DNA from: Salipiger marinus
GTDB taxonomy: Bacteria; Pseudomonadota; Alphaproteobacteria; Rhodobacterales; Rhodobacteraceae
Length of the DNA stretch: 64,000 nucleotides
Reading direction: 5' to 3'
NCBI RefSeq assembly: GCF_900100085.1
Contig: NZ_FNEJ01000013.1
Coordinates: 62,001-126,000, forward strand
Under the pieces are notes generated by a model, which had not been told where the DNA came from, made no database searches, and saw nothing but the letters and a program-made list of their open reading frames with translations. Position numbers and translations under genes: made by a program. This document shows, piece by piece, positions 1 to 8,335 of the stretch; position 1 is the first letter of the stretch, and every line of letters starts with the position of its first letter.

Positions 1-1
1 T

Positions 2-349
2 CAGGTTGCCATGCACATCGCTGCGGCCAACCCCGCTGCCCTGAACTCCGACGCGCTGGATCCGGCGGTGATCGAGAAAGAGCGTCAGGTCCAGATCGAC
101 ATCGCGCGCGAATCCGGCAAGCCGGACGCCGTGATCGAGAAGATGATCGAAGGCCGCATGAAGAAGTATCTGGCCGAGATCACGCTGCTGGGCCAGCAGT
201 TCGTGGTCAACCCCGACATCACCGTCGAACAGGCGGCCAAGGAAGCGGGCGCCGAGATCACCGGTTTCGTGCGTCTGCAGGTCGGCGAAGGCATCGAGAA
301 GAAAGAAGAAGATTTTGCCGCAGAAGTGGCGAAGGTCGCGCAGGGCTGA
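2..349 (+). CDS. tsf: Elongation factor Ts, C-terminal part (cut by window start)
   Basis: This is the end of EF-Ts, the guanine nucleotide exchange factor that regenerates EF-Tu-GTP during translation in the cytosol. About 115 residues are visible, in frame from base 2. They contain the late dimerisation and C-terminal segments typical of bacterial EF-Ts (MHIAAANP, a lysine/glutamate-rich helix with IARESGKP, then [14 protein letters not shown]). The start and the EF-Tu-contacting N-terminal domain lie outside the window. rpsB would normally be upstream. A strong intrinsic terminator follows at 407-436. Confidence 0.95.
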   Translation, partial: QVAMHIAAANPAALNSDALDPAVIEKERQVQIDIARESGKPDAVIEKMIEGRMKKYLAEITLLGQQFVVNPDITVEQAAKEAGAEITGFVRLQVGEGIEKKEEDFAAEVAKVAQG

Positions 350-406
350 GCCCGCGCGCGGGCCGGGTCATCCTGGCCGGGCCCGCGTCTGTCTGCTGAA
401 AAATCC

Positions 407-436
407 GGAGCCGCCCCTCGGGGCGGCTCCGTTTTC
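407..436 (+). terminator. Intrinsic terminator of tsf
   Basis: An 11-bp G+C-rich stem (GGAGCCGCCCC with its complement) closes on a two-base loop and is followed by GTTTTCC. It lies 57 bases after the tsf stop codon and points the same way. Confidence 0.85.
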
Positions 437-867
437 CTTTCCCGGCCCCCCGTGAACATTGGGGATGAGGCAGGGTGCCGAGGCGGGGGTGCCGGGCGGT
501 CGAGGCGGTAATTGCCCCGGTCCGGCCCGACTCCGGCATAAACCGGCGGAGACGCAGCGCCCCAAAATCAGAGGGGATGCGCGCCCGTTGCTCCATGGCC
601 AAAGCCACCACTCACGGAACGTAACGTAATCTCTCAATTTCTCTGGAACATTGAAAGTCCGGGGCGGTTAATTCGTGCCAATTTTGCGGGGCTTCCGGTA
701 ACGTTTGCGCGGATTTGCGCCCACTTTCCGGATTTTGGAAACCAACTCTCGCGATTCATAAAGTTGCAAACCCGGTTTTCCCGTAATGCGGGTATTGCGC
801 TAACATGGATCACCGGAATTTTGCGGCGATCCGAATCGCGGTGCGGGGCAGGGGGCGGATCGAAGCC
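437..867. other. Intergenic stretch without a recognised gene
   Basis: About 430 bases separate the tsf terminator from the 3' end of the leftward luxR-type gene. I see no open frame with a ribosome site and no convincing promoter-terminator pair. The second half is less G+C-rich and holds small imperfect hairpins, for example ACCCG/CGGGT near 769-792 and TTTCC/GGAAA near 724-740. Confidence 0.5.
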
Positions 868-1629
868 TCAGATATCCAAGACAAACATCTGGTTCTGGAA
901 CGCCGCCTTGGCCACGGCCTGTGCCGTGGTGTCGACATTCAGCGCCTCGCGCGCCAGCCGCAGGTGTTTTTCGACCGTGGCCTGAGTGAGCCCCATGATG
1001 ATGGCGATGTCCTGCATGGTCTTGCCGTCGCCGACCCATTCCAGCGCCTCGCGCTGGCGCTTGGTCAGCGACTGGTTCGGCGGCACATAGGGCAGGGTGA
1101 GCACCTTGAGATGCAGCAGGTTGTTCATCAGCACGATCAGATCGCCCTGCGCCTGCCAGAGCGCGTCCACCGCGTCCTGATCCATGCCGGGGCGCGCGGT
1201 CAGCGCGATGGCGCCCTTGGCGCGGCTCGACACGGTGCGGAAGCTGACCGAATAGCCCGCCACCACGTTGCGGCTGCGGTTGAAGTCGATCACCCGGCGC
1301 TGGTCCGGGGTCAGGCTGCCGCTGGTCATCATCTCGGCCAGCACGCGCCATGAACAGGCGCCGTCGTGATCCAGCGCCCAGCGGACCATCGGCGCATGGC
1401 GGTAAAGCCCGTCGCCGATGAAGACATCGGTGTAGTCGCGGCTGTGATTGGTCAGCAGCAGGAAATCGGCGGGATCGCCCAGCGAGCTTTGGGTGCGGTA
1501 GCGGGTGAAGCCATAGAACAGCCGGTCAAAGCCGAATTCGGCCATACGCGCCACATGCAGGGCCCACGCGCATTCGATGCTGGGCGCGTGGGTAAGATCA
1601 AGCAGCCAGTCGCGATCCGCGGGCGTCAC
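868..1629 (-). CDS. LuxR-family regulator with autoinducer-binding-like domain
   Basis: Predicted 253-residue transcription regulator. Residues about 15-165 look like the N-terminal autoinducer-binding domain of quorum-sensing LuxR proteins (aromatic-rich, with WALDHDG and SWR). Residues about 185-250 are the GerE-type helix-turn-helix ([31 protein letters not shown]). The GTG start at 1629 is chosen because it overlaps the aroQ stop as GTGA, and translation upstream of it is only the antisense-like frame of aroQ. No luxI synthase is adjacent, so this may be a LuxR solo. The ligand is unknown. Translational coupling to aroQ is inferred from the overlap. Confidence 0.85.
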   Translation of the reverse strand: MTPADRDWLLDLTHAPSIECAWALHVARMAEFGFDRLFYGFTRYRTQSSLGDPADFLLLTNHSRDYTDVFIGDGLYRHAPMVRWALDHDGACSWRVLAEMMTSGSLTPDQRRVIDFNRSRNVVAGYSVSFRTVSSRAKGAIALTARPGMDQDAVDALWQAQGDLIVLMNNLLHLKVLTLPYVPPNQSLTKRQREALEWVGDGKTMQDIAIIMGLTQATVEKHLRLAREALNVDTTAQAVAKAAFQNQMFVLDI

Positions 1630-2069
1630 GAACGGCTCTCGTGGTGATGCAGCAGCGCGTCCATGGCCAGCGTATAGCCGCGCGGGCCGAAGCCGCAGAT
1701 CACGCCCACGGCCACGCGGGCGATGTAGCTGACATGGCGAAACTCCTCGCGCGCGTGGACATTGGACAGGTGCAGTTCGATCGCGGGCACTTCGGCGGAA
1801 CTGATCGCGTCCATCAGCGCGAGCGAGGTATGGGTGTAGGCGCCCGCATTGAGGATCAGCCCGTCCTTGGTGCCGCGGGCGGCGTGGATGGCATCGACCA
1901 GCGCGCCTTCGTGGTTGCTTTGCTGGAAATCCAGATCGACCCCCAGCGTTTCGGCATGGGCGCGGCACATCGCCTCGACATCGGCCAGCGTGGTGCGGCC
2001 ATAGACCTCGGGCTGGCGCAGGCCCAGCAGGTTGAGATTGGGGCCGTTAAGGATCAGAAAGGCGGGCAT
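1626..2069 (-). CDS. aroQ: Type II 3-dehydroquinate dehydratase
   Basis: Catalyses dehydration of 3-dehydroquinate to 3-dehydroshikimate in the shikimate pathway, in the cytosol. The 147-residue length fits the small dodecameric type II enzyme. Diagnostic motifs are visible: NGPNLNLLG near the N-terminus with the following R and Y of the active-site lid (LRQPEVYG), [15 protein letters not shown], and ELHLSN followed by a conserved H. Its stop codon overlaps the start of the downstream luxR-type gene, so the two are probably co-transcribed. Confidence 0.96.
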   Translation of the reverse strand: MPAFLILNGPNLNLLGLRQPEVYGRTTLADVEAMCRAHAETLGVDLDFQQSNHEGALVDAIHAARGTKDGLILNAGAYTHTSLALMDAISSAEVPAIELHLSNVHAREEFRHVSYIARVAVGVICGFGPRGYTLAMDALLHHHESRS

Positions 2070-2196
2070 GTCAGCGATCTCCGTAAGGTGATCCCAGATA
2101 GCGTTGATCCTGCGGTTTTGTCCAGAAAACTAAGGCTCCCGGGGGGATCTGTCCCTCATATTTTACCATAATACTGATTATAGGATAACTGTCTTC

Positions 2197-3453
2197 TTAT
2201 CCTGCCCCGGGCAGATGCGCCACTCTGGCGGCGGTTTCGTAAAGGATTTCGCGCAAGGCACCGCCCGGTTCCCAATGCGCGGTCTGCACCGGCAAAGGCA
2301 GATCCTCGGGATCGGCGCCCAGACAGACCCGCGCCAGCGCCTGACCCAGCACTGTGCCCGGCGCGATGCCCCGCCCCGAATATCCCGTGATCGCATAGCC
2401 CTGCGGGCCGAGCTGCAGGATTTTGGGGATATGGTCGCCGGTCATGGCAATGCGGCCCGACCACCAGCAGGCAAAGCGCTGACCGGCAAGATGCGGATAA
2501 AGCCGCGCCAGTTTGCGCCGTGCCCAGCCCAGATGCAGCCTCTGGCCCAGCACATCCTCGGGCCGTCCCATGGCGCCAAGGATCAGCCGCCCCTCCGTGT
2601 CGCGCCGCCATGACGTCATGATTTTTGCGGTATCCCAGCAGCCTTCATGGCCCGGCAGCACGGGATCAGGCAGCGGATCGGTGGCGGCCTGAAAATAATA
2701 CACGGCAGGAATTTTAGGAATATCAATGCCCTGAGTGCTGATGTGATAGGCATTTGTGGCGACCAGCAGCGCGCGGGCACGGATCTGGTGCTGCCCTGCC
2801 TGCAGCAGCCAGTCCGCGCCGTCCCGGCGGACGCTGCGCACCGGGGTCTGGCCGCAGAGCGTGGCGCCCGCCGCCTGCGCCGCGCGGGCCAGCCCGCGCA
2901 GATAGGCCAAGGGCTGGATCGTGCCCGCGCGCGGATCGTGCAGCGCGCCCCGCAGGCCAGCCACGCCGCTGCGCGCCTGTGCGTCTTCTGCGGAGAGCAG
3001 CACCACCGGCGCGCCTGTCGCGGTCAGCTGGCGGTGACGGTCGCGCAGATCGGCAAGCCCGCGCGCGTCCGGGGCGCAGTGCAGCGTGCCCGCACGCTGC
3101 GGCTCGCAGGCGATGCCATGGCGCGCGATCAGATCAAAGACCAGCCCCGGTCCCTGCCCCAGCATTGCGGTCAGCCGCGCCGCCCGCGCAGGCTCCAGCC
3201 CGCGCGCCAGCGCCTCTGGCGGCAGCCACAGCCCGGCATTCACCAGCCCGACATTGCGTCCCGATCCGCCATGTCCCGGCGCCAGCGCCTCGCAAAGCAG
3301 GACCGAAGCGCCCGCCTCTGCCGCTGCCAGCGCCGCCGCGCAGCCGGTAAAGCCGCCGCCCAGAAGGACCAGATCGCAGCTGCGATCGGTATCGAGCGGC
3401 GGTGTCTCCAGCCGCTCCTGCGCTGTTTGCTGCCACAGGTTGTCCGCGCGCAT
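2197..3453 (-). CDS. FAD-dependent amine oxidoreductase (PuuB/DAO family)
   Basis: A 418-residue flavoprotein of the glycine/D-amino-acid oxidase superfamily. The Rossmann FAD motif LLGGGFTGCAAAL is near residues 30-42 and GGSGRNVGLVN follows near 62-72, as in gamma-glutamylputrescine oxidase-like proteins. A C-terminal FAD-closing segment (GYSGRGIAPGT) is also present. The ATG at 3453 has a GGGGGAGAG ribosome site five bases upstream; in-frame sequence further upstream belongs to the opposite strand. The substrate cannot be fixed from sequence: a secondary amine such as gamma-glutamylputrescine or sarcosine is plausible. It is divergent from psuK, with a shared promoter region at 3454-3573. 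Confidence 0.85.
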   Translation of the reverse strand: MRADNLWQQTAQERLETPPLDTDRSCDLVLLGGGFTGCAAALAAAEAGASVLLCEALAPGHGGSGRNVGLVNAGLWLPPEALARGLEPARAARLTAMLGQGPGLVFDLIARHGIACEPQRAGTLHCAPDARGLADLRDRHRQLTATGAPVVLLSAEDAQARSGVAGLRGALHDPRAGTIQPLAYLRGLARAAQAAGATLCGQTPVRSVRRDGADWLLQAGQHQIRARALLVATNAYHISTQGIDIPKIPAVYYFQAATDPLPDPVLPGHEGCWDTAKIMTSWRRDTEGRLILGAMGRPEDVLGQRLHLGWARRKLARLYPHLAGQRFACWWSGRIAMTGDHIPKILQLGPQGYAITGYSGRGIAPGTVLGQALARVCLGADPEDLPLPVQTAHWEPGGALREILYETAARVAHLPGAG

Positions 3454-3573
3454 CTGGTCTCTCCCCCGGGGTCGCGGCCAGCAAAGCGCGCGCGCGGCGG
3501 CATCGCAACGGAAACCTGCGGCGCCGCGCGCAATCCACTTGCCGCGGCGCGGGGCTGCGGGCAAAACACCGGC

Positions 3574-4467
3574 ATGACCACACGTCCCGACATTCTCTGT
3601 ATCGGTTCCGTCCTCTGGGACGTGATCGGCCGTTCCGCCAGCACCATGCGTCAGGGATCCGACGTGCCGGGCCGCATCACCCGGCTGCCCGGTGGCGTGG
3701 CGCTGAACATCGCCATGACCCTGACCCGGTTCGGCCTGCGCCCCGGCCTGCTCAGCGCCGTGGGCCGCGATGCCGAAGGCGAAGATCTGGTGCGCGCCTG
3801 CGACCGGCTGGGCTGTCTGACCTGCGATCTTTACCGCTCCGACGATCTGCCCACCGATGTCTATATGGCGGTCGAGGGCGCCAATGGCCTGATCGCCGCC
3901 ATTGCCGATGCGCATTCGCTGGAACAGGCGGGCGCGCGCATCCTCGCGCCGCTGCGCGATGGCCGTCTGGGCAGCGATGCAGCACCTTGGGCCGGGCCCG
4001 TGGCGCTGGACGGCAACCTGACAACGGCGCTGCTGGAAGAGATCCTGCACATGCCGGCGCTGGCCGCCGCCGATCTGCGCATCGCCCCTGCGAGCCCCGG
4101 CAAGGCCGACCGTCTGCTGCCCTTCCTGCGCGCCGGGCGTGGCGCGCTTTATGTGAACCTCGAAGAGGCCGGGCTGCTCTGCCAGCACGACTTTGCCACC
4201 GCGCCTGAGGCGGCGCAGGCGCTGCTGGCGCGGGGGGCGGCGCGCGCCGTGGTCACCGCAGGCGGCGCCCCTGCCGCCGATGCCACGCCCGAGGGCGTGC
4301 TGACCGAAAGCCCGCCCGAGGTGCTGGTGACCCGCGTCACCGGCGCGGGCGACACCTTCATGGCGGCCCATGTGGCCGCCGAACTGCGCGGCGAAGACCG
4401 CGCTGCGGCGCTGCACCGCGCGCTTCAGGCTGCCGCCGCCTATGTTTCCGGAGATATCCCCTCATGA
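3574..4467 (+). CDS. psuK: PfkB-family kinase, probable pseudouridine kinase
   Basis: A 297-residue ribokinase-type sugar/nucleoside kinase. It has the N-terminal substrate motif GSVLWDVIGR, the glycine pair in LPGGVALNIA, and the C-terminal ATP/anion-hole signature VTGAGDTFMA containing the catalytic Asp. Pseudouridine kinase phosphorylates pseudouridine to its 5'-phosphate. The specific call rests on the next gene: its stop overlaps the psuG start as ATGA, making a coupled catabolic pair. By sequence alone it could be another PfkB kinase. Confidence 0.88.
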   Translation: MTTRPDILCIGSVLWDVIGRSASTMRQGSDVPGRITRLPGGVALNIAMTLTRFGLRPGLLSAVGRDAEGEDLVRACDRLGCLTCDLYRSDDLPTDVYMAVEGANGLIAAIADAHSLEQAGARILAPLRDGRLGSDAAPWAGPVALDGNLTTALLEEILHMPALAAADLRIAPASPGKADRLLPFLRAGRGALYVNLEEAGLLCQHDFATAPEAAQALLARGAARAVVTAGGAPAADATPEGVLTESPPEVLVTRVTGAGDTFMAAHVAAELRGEDRAAALHRALQAAAAYVSGDIPS

Positions 4468-5381
4468 GCCTTCTGCATCTTTCGCCCGATGTCGCCCGCG
4501 CGCTCAAGGACCGCGCGCCGGTCGTGGCGCTGGAATCCACCATCATCACCCATGGCATGCCATGGCCGCAGAACCTCGAGATGGCGCGTTCGGTCGAGGC
4601 CGCGATCCGCGACGCGGGCGCCACCCCCGCCACCATCGCCGTGCTGGAGGGCAAGCTCTGCGTCGGGCTCGATGACGCGCAGCTGGAACAGCTGGCCCAG
4701 ACCAAGGGCGCGGCGAAGCTGTCGCGCGCCGACATGGCGGTGTGCATGGCGCGCGGCGGCACCGGCGCCACCACCGTGGCCGCCACGATGATCGCGGCCC
4801 GTCTGGCCGGGATCGAGGTCTTTGCCACCGGCGGCATCGGCGGCGCGCATCGCGGCGCCGAGACCAGCTTCGACATTTCCGCCGATCTGCAGGAACTGGC
4901 GCAGACCCCGGTGACGGTGGTGGCGGCGGGCGCCAAGGCCATTCTCGATCTGCCGAAGACGCTGGAGGTGCTGGAAACGCTTGGCGTGCCGGTCATCGCC
5001 TATGGTCAGGCGCAGCTTCCGGCCTTCTGGTCGCGCGATGCAGGCCTTGCCGCGCCGCTGCGCGCCGATACCGCCGCCGAGATCGCTCGCGCCCAGCGGA
5101 TGCGCGCCGCACTCGGCCTGCCCGGCGGCCAGCTTGTCGCCAATCCCATCCCGGTCGAGGCCGAGATCCCGCGCAGCGAAATGGACCCGATCATCGCCCG
5201 CGCCATGGCTGATGCCGCCACCCATCGCATCACCGGCAAGGCGGTGACGCCCTATCTGCTGCAGCGCATCTACGAGCTGACCGGGGGCCGCTCGCTGGAG
5301 GCCAACATCGCGCTGGTGCTGAACAATGCCCGTCTGGGGGCCGCCATCGCCCGCGAACTGGCCAGCCTGCCCGCCACCTGA
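4464..5381 (+). CDS. psuG: Pseudouridine-5'-phosphate glycosidase
   Basis: Cleaves the C-C glycosidic bond of pseudouridine 5'-phosphate to uracil and ribose 5-phosphate, a Mn-dependent step in degrading the modified nucleoside released by RNA turnover. The 305-residue length matches the family. Conserved stretches include ALESTIITHGMPWPQN, TGGIGGAHRG, VVAAGAKAILDLPKTLE and SRDAGL. It forms an ATGA-overlapping operon with psuK. No dedicated transporter is next to the pair. Confidence 0.96.
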   Translation: MSLLHLSPDVARALKDRAPVVALESTIITHGMPWPQNLEMARSVEAAIRDAGATPATIAVLEGKLCVGLDDAQLEQLAQTKGAAKLSRADMAVCMARGGTGATTVAATMIAARLAGIEVFATGGIGGAHRGAETSFDISADLQELAQTPVTVVAAGAKAILDLPKTLEVLETLGVPVIAYGQAQLPAFWSRDAGLAAPLRADTAAEIARAQRMRAALGLPGGQLVANPIPVEAEIPRSEMDPIIARAMADAATHRITGKAVTPYLLQRIYELTGGRSLEANIALVLNNARLGAAIARELASLPAT

Positions 5382-5462
5382 CCCGATGCGCGCGGCGGCC
5401 CATTGTGGAACGCCGTGCGACCGCCTACCTTACGTCAGACATCTGCGGCTTCCGGGAACCCC

Positions 5463-6158
5463 ATGACCAGCCCATTCGACGAGAAACCGCGCCGCCCCGG
5501 ACTGTTTGCCGGACTGCGCGCCAGCTTCCTGACCGGCCTTGTGGTCATCATGCCGGTGGGGCTGACCATCTGGCTCATCTGGTCGCTATTCGGCTTCGTG
5601 GACGGGTTCGTGCTGCCGCTGGTGCCGTCCCGCTTCAACCCCGAAGCCTATATCGGCATCAACCTGCGCGGCGTGGGCGTGATCTTCTTCCTCGTCTTCA
5701 CCATCGTGGTGGGCTGGATCGCCAAGGGGCTGATCGGCCGCTCGCTGATCCGCTTTGGCGAAAGCCTCGTGGACCGCACGCCGGTGGTGCGCTCGATCTA
5801 TTCCGGGCTGAAGCAGATCGCCGAGACGGTCTTTGCCCAGTCCGAACGCAGCTTCGAAAAGGCCTGCCTCGTGCAGTATCCGCGCAAGGGCATCTGGGCC
5901 ATCGGCTTCATCTCCACGCAGGCGCGCGGCGAGATCCGCGACAAATCGGCGGTGATGGGCGATCTGCTGTCTGTCTTCGTGCCGACCACGCCCAACCCGA
6001 CCTCGGGCTTCCTGCTCTATTTCCCCGCGGAAGACGTGGTGGAACTGGACATGACCATCGAAGACGCGGCCAAGCTCATCATCTCTGCCGGGCTGGTCTA
6101 TCCGCCCGACCGGGTGCCGCGCCCGCCGCAGGTCGAACCGGTGCGCAAGGCCTCCTGA
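5463..6158 (+). CDS. DUF502 family inner membrane protein
   Basis: A 231-residue protein with two hydrophobic membrane segments, at about residues 19-47 (FLTGLVVIMPVGLTIWLIW) and 68-92 (GVIFFLVFTIVVGWIAKG). A soluble part follows with RTPVVRSIYSGLKQI and the FVPTTPNPTSGFLL segment typical of the DUF502 family. Function is unknown. The ATG at 5463 is favoured over an upstream in-frame ATG at 5403 because the family starts just before the first membrane segment. The gene is convergent with the patatin gene, three bases away. Confidence 0.88.
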   Translation: MTSPFDEKPRRPGLFAGLRASFLTGLVVIMPVGLTIWLIWSLFGFVDGFVLPLVPSRFNPEAYIGINLRGVGVIFFLVFTIVVGWIAKGLIGRSLIRFGESLVDRTPVVRSIYSGLKQIAETVFAQSERSFEKACLVQYPRKGIWAIGFISTQARGEIRDKSAVMGDLLSVFVPTTPNPTSGFLLYFPAEDVVELDMTIEDAAKLIISAGLVYPPDRVPRPPQVEPVRKAS

Positions 6159-6161
6159 CGC

Positions 6162-7193
6162 TCAGCCGAACATCCGGCGCAGATCGACGGTCTGGCGCAC
6201 GCCCAGACTGTCGCGATGATCCGACAGGAACGTGCCCGCCGCGCGCCGCCCCGCCTCGCGCAGCTGCGCGATGACCGAGGGCAGCGCCACCATCTTGGTG
6301 GCCACCGACAGCTGGTTCATCAGCGCGTCATCGGAAATCATGTGAACCCGCAGCTTCTTCATCGCGCCCTCTTCCACCACGCCCGAGCCGATCAGCCGCT
6401 GCACAAAATCGATGGCACGCAGATCGCGCAGCAGCGAGGAGTTGAAGCTGATCTCGTTGATGCGGTTCTGGATTTCCGGCGGGGTCACCGGCACCGCCTC
6501 GCGCACCACGGGATTGATGTTCACGATGACAAGATCGTTGGGCAAATGCTTGGCATATAACGGAAACAGCGCGGGATTGCCGGAATAGCCGCCATCCCAG
6601 AACGCCTCCATCGCGCCGGTTTCCGGATCCTCGATCTCCACCGCCTGAAACAGCGTCGGCAGGCAGGCCGAGGCCATGATCGCCTTGGGGGTCAGCCGGT
6701 CGCCGGAAAACACCCGCACCTTGCCATCGCGCACCGACGTGGCGCAGACAAAAAACTCCGGCCCCTCCGCCGAACAGATGCCGCTGAAATCCAGCCGCTC
6801 CACGATGCGCTCCAGCGGGTTGCGGTAAAACGGCCCCCAGGCATAGGGCGACATCATGCGCCCCACCGCCTCGCCCGCAGCGAAAGGCACCGAATATTGC
6901 AGCGACCGGCTGATGAAGCCGGGATCGGGTAGGAACGGATGCATCCATTCCGGTACCGCCAGATCGCGCATGCCCGCCACCTCGGACCAGAGCGTGTCAA
7001 GCACCTCGCGCGCGCCCTCGCGCCCGCCGCGCACCATCCCCGCCTTCAGCGCGGCACCGTTCAGCGCCCCCGCCGAGGTGCCGGTGATCGCGGCGATCTC
7101 CAGATCCTCCTCCTGCAGCAGCCGGTCCAGCACGCCCCAGGTAAAGGCGCCATGCGCGCCGCCGCCCTGCAGGGCCAGATTGATCTTCACCAT
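6162..7193 (-). CDS. Patatin-like phospholipase
   Basis: A 343-residue lipid acyl hydrolase of the bacterial patatin family. The oxyanion-hole motif QGGGAHGAF is at about residues 9-17, the nucleophile elbow GTSAG at about 39-43 supplies the catalytic Ser, and the partner Asp is in FWDGGYSGNP near residue 198. It has no signal peptide, so it is probably cytosolic or membrane-associated. Convergent with the DUF502 gene. In polyhydroxyalkanoate-making alphaproteobacteria such proteins often lie near 3-hydroxybutyrate dehydrogenase, as here, but the link is only positional. Confidence 0.92.
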   Translation of the reverse strand: MVKINLALQGGGAHGAFTWGVLDRLLQEEDLEIAAITGTSAGALNGAALKAGMVRGGREGAREVLDTLWSEVAGMRDLAVPEWMHPFLPDPGFISRSLQYSVPFAAGEAVGRMMSPYAWGPFYRNPLERIVERLDFSGICSAEGPEFFVCATSVRDGKVRVFSGDRLTPKAIMASACLPTLFQAVEIEDPETGAMEAFWDGGYSGNPALFPLYAKHLPNDLVIVNINPVVREAVPVTPPEIQNRINEISFNSSLLRDLRAIDFVQRLIGSGVVEEGAMKKLRVHMISDDALMNQLSVATKMVALPSVIAQLREAGRRAAGTFLSDHRDSLGVRQTVDLRRMFG

Positions 7194-7207
7194 GCTCTCG
7201 GCTCCCT

Positions 7208-7275
7208 GCCCTTCATCTTGCCCCTAAACTCCGGGGGTGAGCCCCGCAGGGGCGAGGGGGCAGCGCCCCCTCACC
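7208..7275 (-). repeat. Intergenic palindromic repeat, copy A
   Basis: A G+C-rich palindromic block between the patatin and bdhA genes. Read on the minus strand it has GGGGGCGCTGCCCCC, then CCCCTGCGGGG, then CCCCCGGAGT and a tail with AAGATGAAG. It shares this layout with copies at 14576-14650 and 29752-29822. Such units are common between genes in this bacterial family and may serve as terminators. Confidence 0.65.
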
Positions 7276-7278
7276 CGG

Positions 7279-8052
7279 TCACAGCGCGGTCCAGCCGCCA
7301 TCCACGGAAATCGTCGTGCCGGTGATCTGCTCCGCCGCGTCCGAACACAGGAACACGGCGGTGCCGCCGATCTGCTCCACCGTCGCGAACTGCTTCGAGG
7401 GCTGACGGTCGAGAATCACCTTCTCGATCACTTCCTCCTCGGTCATGGCGTATTTCTTGGCGGTGTCGGGGATCTGCGCCTCCACCAGCGGGGTCTTCAC
7501 ATAGCCCGGGCAGATGGCATTGGCGGTGATCGGCTCTTTGGCGGTTTCCAGCGCCACGACCTTGGTCATGCCGACGATGCCGTGCTTGGCCGCCACATAG
7601 GCGGATTTATAGGGCGAGGCGGTCAGCCCATGCGCCGAGGCGATGTTGACCACCCGGCCCCAGCCCGCCTTGCGCATCATCGGCAGCGCGGCGGCGGTGC
7701 AGTGAAAGGCGGAGCTGAGATTGATGGCGATGATCGCATCCCATTTTTCCACCGGAAACTCGTCCAGCGGCGCCACATGCTGGATCCCGGCATTGTTCAC
7801 CAGAATGTCGCAGGCGCCCGCCTGTTCGACCAGCGCGCGGCATTCGTCGCCCTTGGACATGTCCGCCTTGATATAGCGCACCTCCACGCCGAATTCCGCC
7901 GCCATGTCGCGGGCCAGCGCATGGTCCTCCTCGCGGTCGGTGAAGGAATTCAGCACCACCGCCGCACCGGCGCGGGCCAGTTCGCGCGCCACACCCAGCC
8001 CGATGCCGGAATTGGACCCGGTGACGATGGCCGTCTTGCCTTTCAGGGACAT
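7279..8052 (-). CDS. bdhA: 3-hydroxybutyrate dehydrogenase
   Basis: A 257-residue short-chain dehydrogenase that interconverts (R)-3-hydroxybutyrate and acetoacetate with NAD, linking polyhydroxybutyrate turnover to central metabolism. The cofactor motif TGSNSGIG is near residue 12, NNAG near 89, the catalytic Ser in NIASAHG, and the Tyr/Lys pair in YVAAKHG. The C-terminal SVDGGWTAL ending is typical of BdhA. The ATG at 8052 is preferred because GAGGAG sits eight bases upstream; a GTG three codons earlier has no spacing for that site. Confidence 0.93.
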   Translation of the reverse strand: MSLKGKTAIVTGSNSGIGLGVARELARAGAAVVLNSFTDREEDHALARDMAAEFGVEVRYIKADMSKGDECRALVEQAGACDILVNNAGIQHVAPLDEFPVEKWDAIIAINLSSAFHCTAAALPMMRKAGWGRVVNIASAHGLTASPYKSAYVAAKHGIVGMTKVVALETAKEPITANAICPGYVKTPLVEAQIPDTAKKYAMTEEEVIEKVILDRQPSKQFATVEQIGGTAVFLCSDAAEQITGTTISVDGGWTAL

Positions 8053-8183
8053 AGGAAACACTCCTCATTGCTGCAGGTGCAACATAGCACGCTGCATCGC
8101 AAAAATAAGGGCTTGTGGCTGCTCACGCCATGCCGCTATGGGTGTTGCCTTCGCTCCACAGTGGCAGAAAAACCGCTCTGGCC

Positions 8184-8259
8184 AAAAAAAACGCCGGCGC
8201 AAGGCCGGCGTCAAGTCGTTGAGGCAGGTTTCATACAGGCAAGAAACCTATCGAGCAGT
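8184..8259 (-). ncRNA. Candidate small RNA, about 76 nt
   Basis: Three aligned signals on the minus strand suggest a free-standing transcript. A promoter lies at 8266-8294. A 7-bp hairpin AGGTTTC/GAAACCT lies at 8226-8249. A terminator stem ACGCCGG/CCGGCGT at 8191-8211 is followed by eight U. No open frame fits between them. The terminator cannot serve bdhA, which starts downstream of it on the same strand. A start near 8259 is estimated from the -10 position. The family is not recognised. Confidence 0.65.
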
Positions 8260-8265
8260 GAGACT

Positions 8266-8294
8266 GTTATACGCGCTTTACCGCTGGAGTCCAA
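8266..8294 (-). promoter_or_regulatory. Sigma70-type promoter of the candidate small RNA
   Basis: On the minus strand, TTGGAC (8289-8294) is separated by exactly 17 bases from TATAAC (8266-8271). This is an unusually good housekeeping promoter for a high-G+C genome. It points away from the solute-binding protein gene at 8336. Confidence 0.7.
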
Positions 8295-8335
8295 CCTAAA
8301 AGTTTGAAAAGACGTGAAAGCCCGGATAGGCTCAA

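Noticed and set aside
2647-3573. Long rightward open frame upstream of psuK
   Set aside because: It is antisense to the FAD oxidoreductase and merely joins the psuK frame; the psuK family starts at 3574.
8191-8211. Hairpin with A/T run as terminator of bdhA
   Set aside because: bdhA is transcribed leftward starting at 8052, downstream of this hairpin, so it cannot end that gene.
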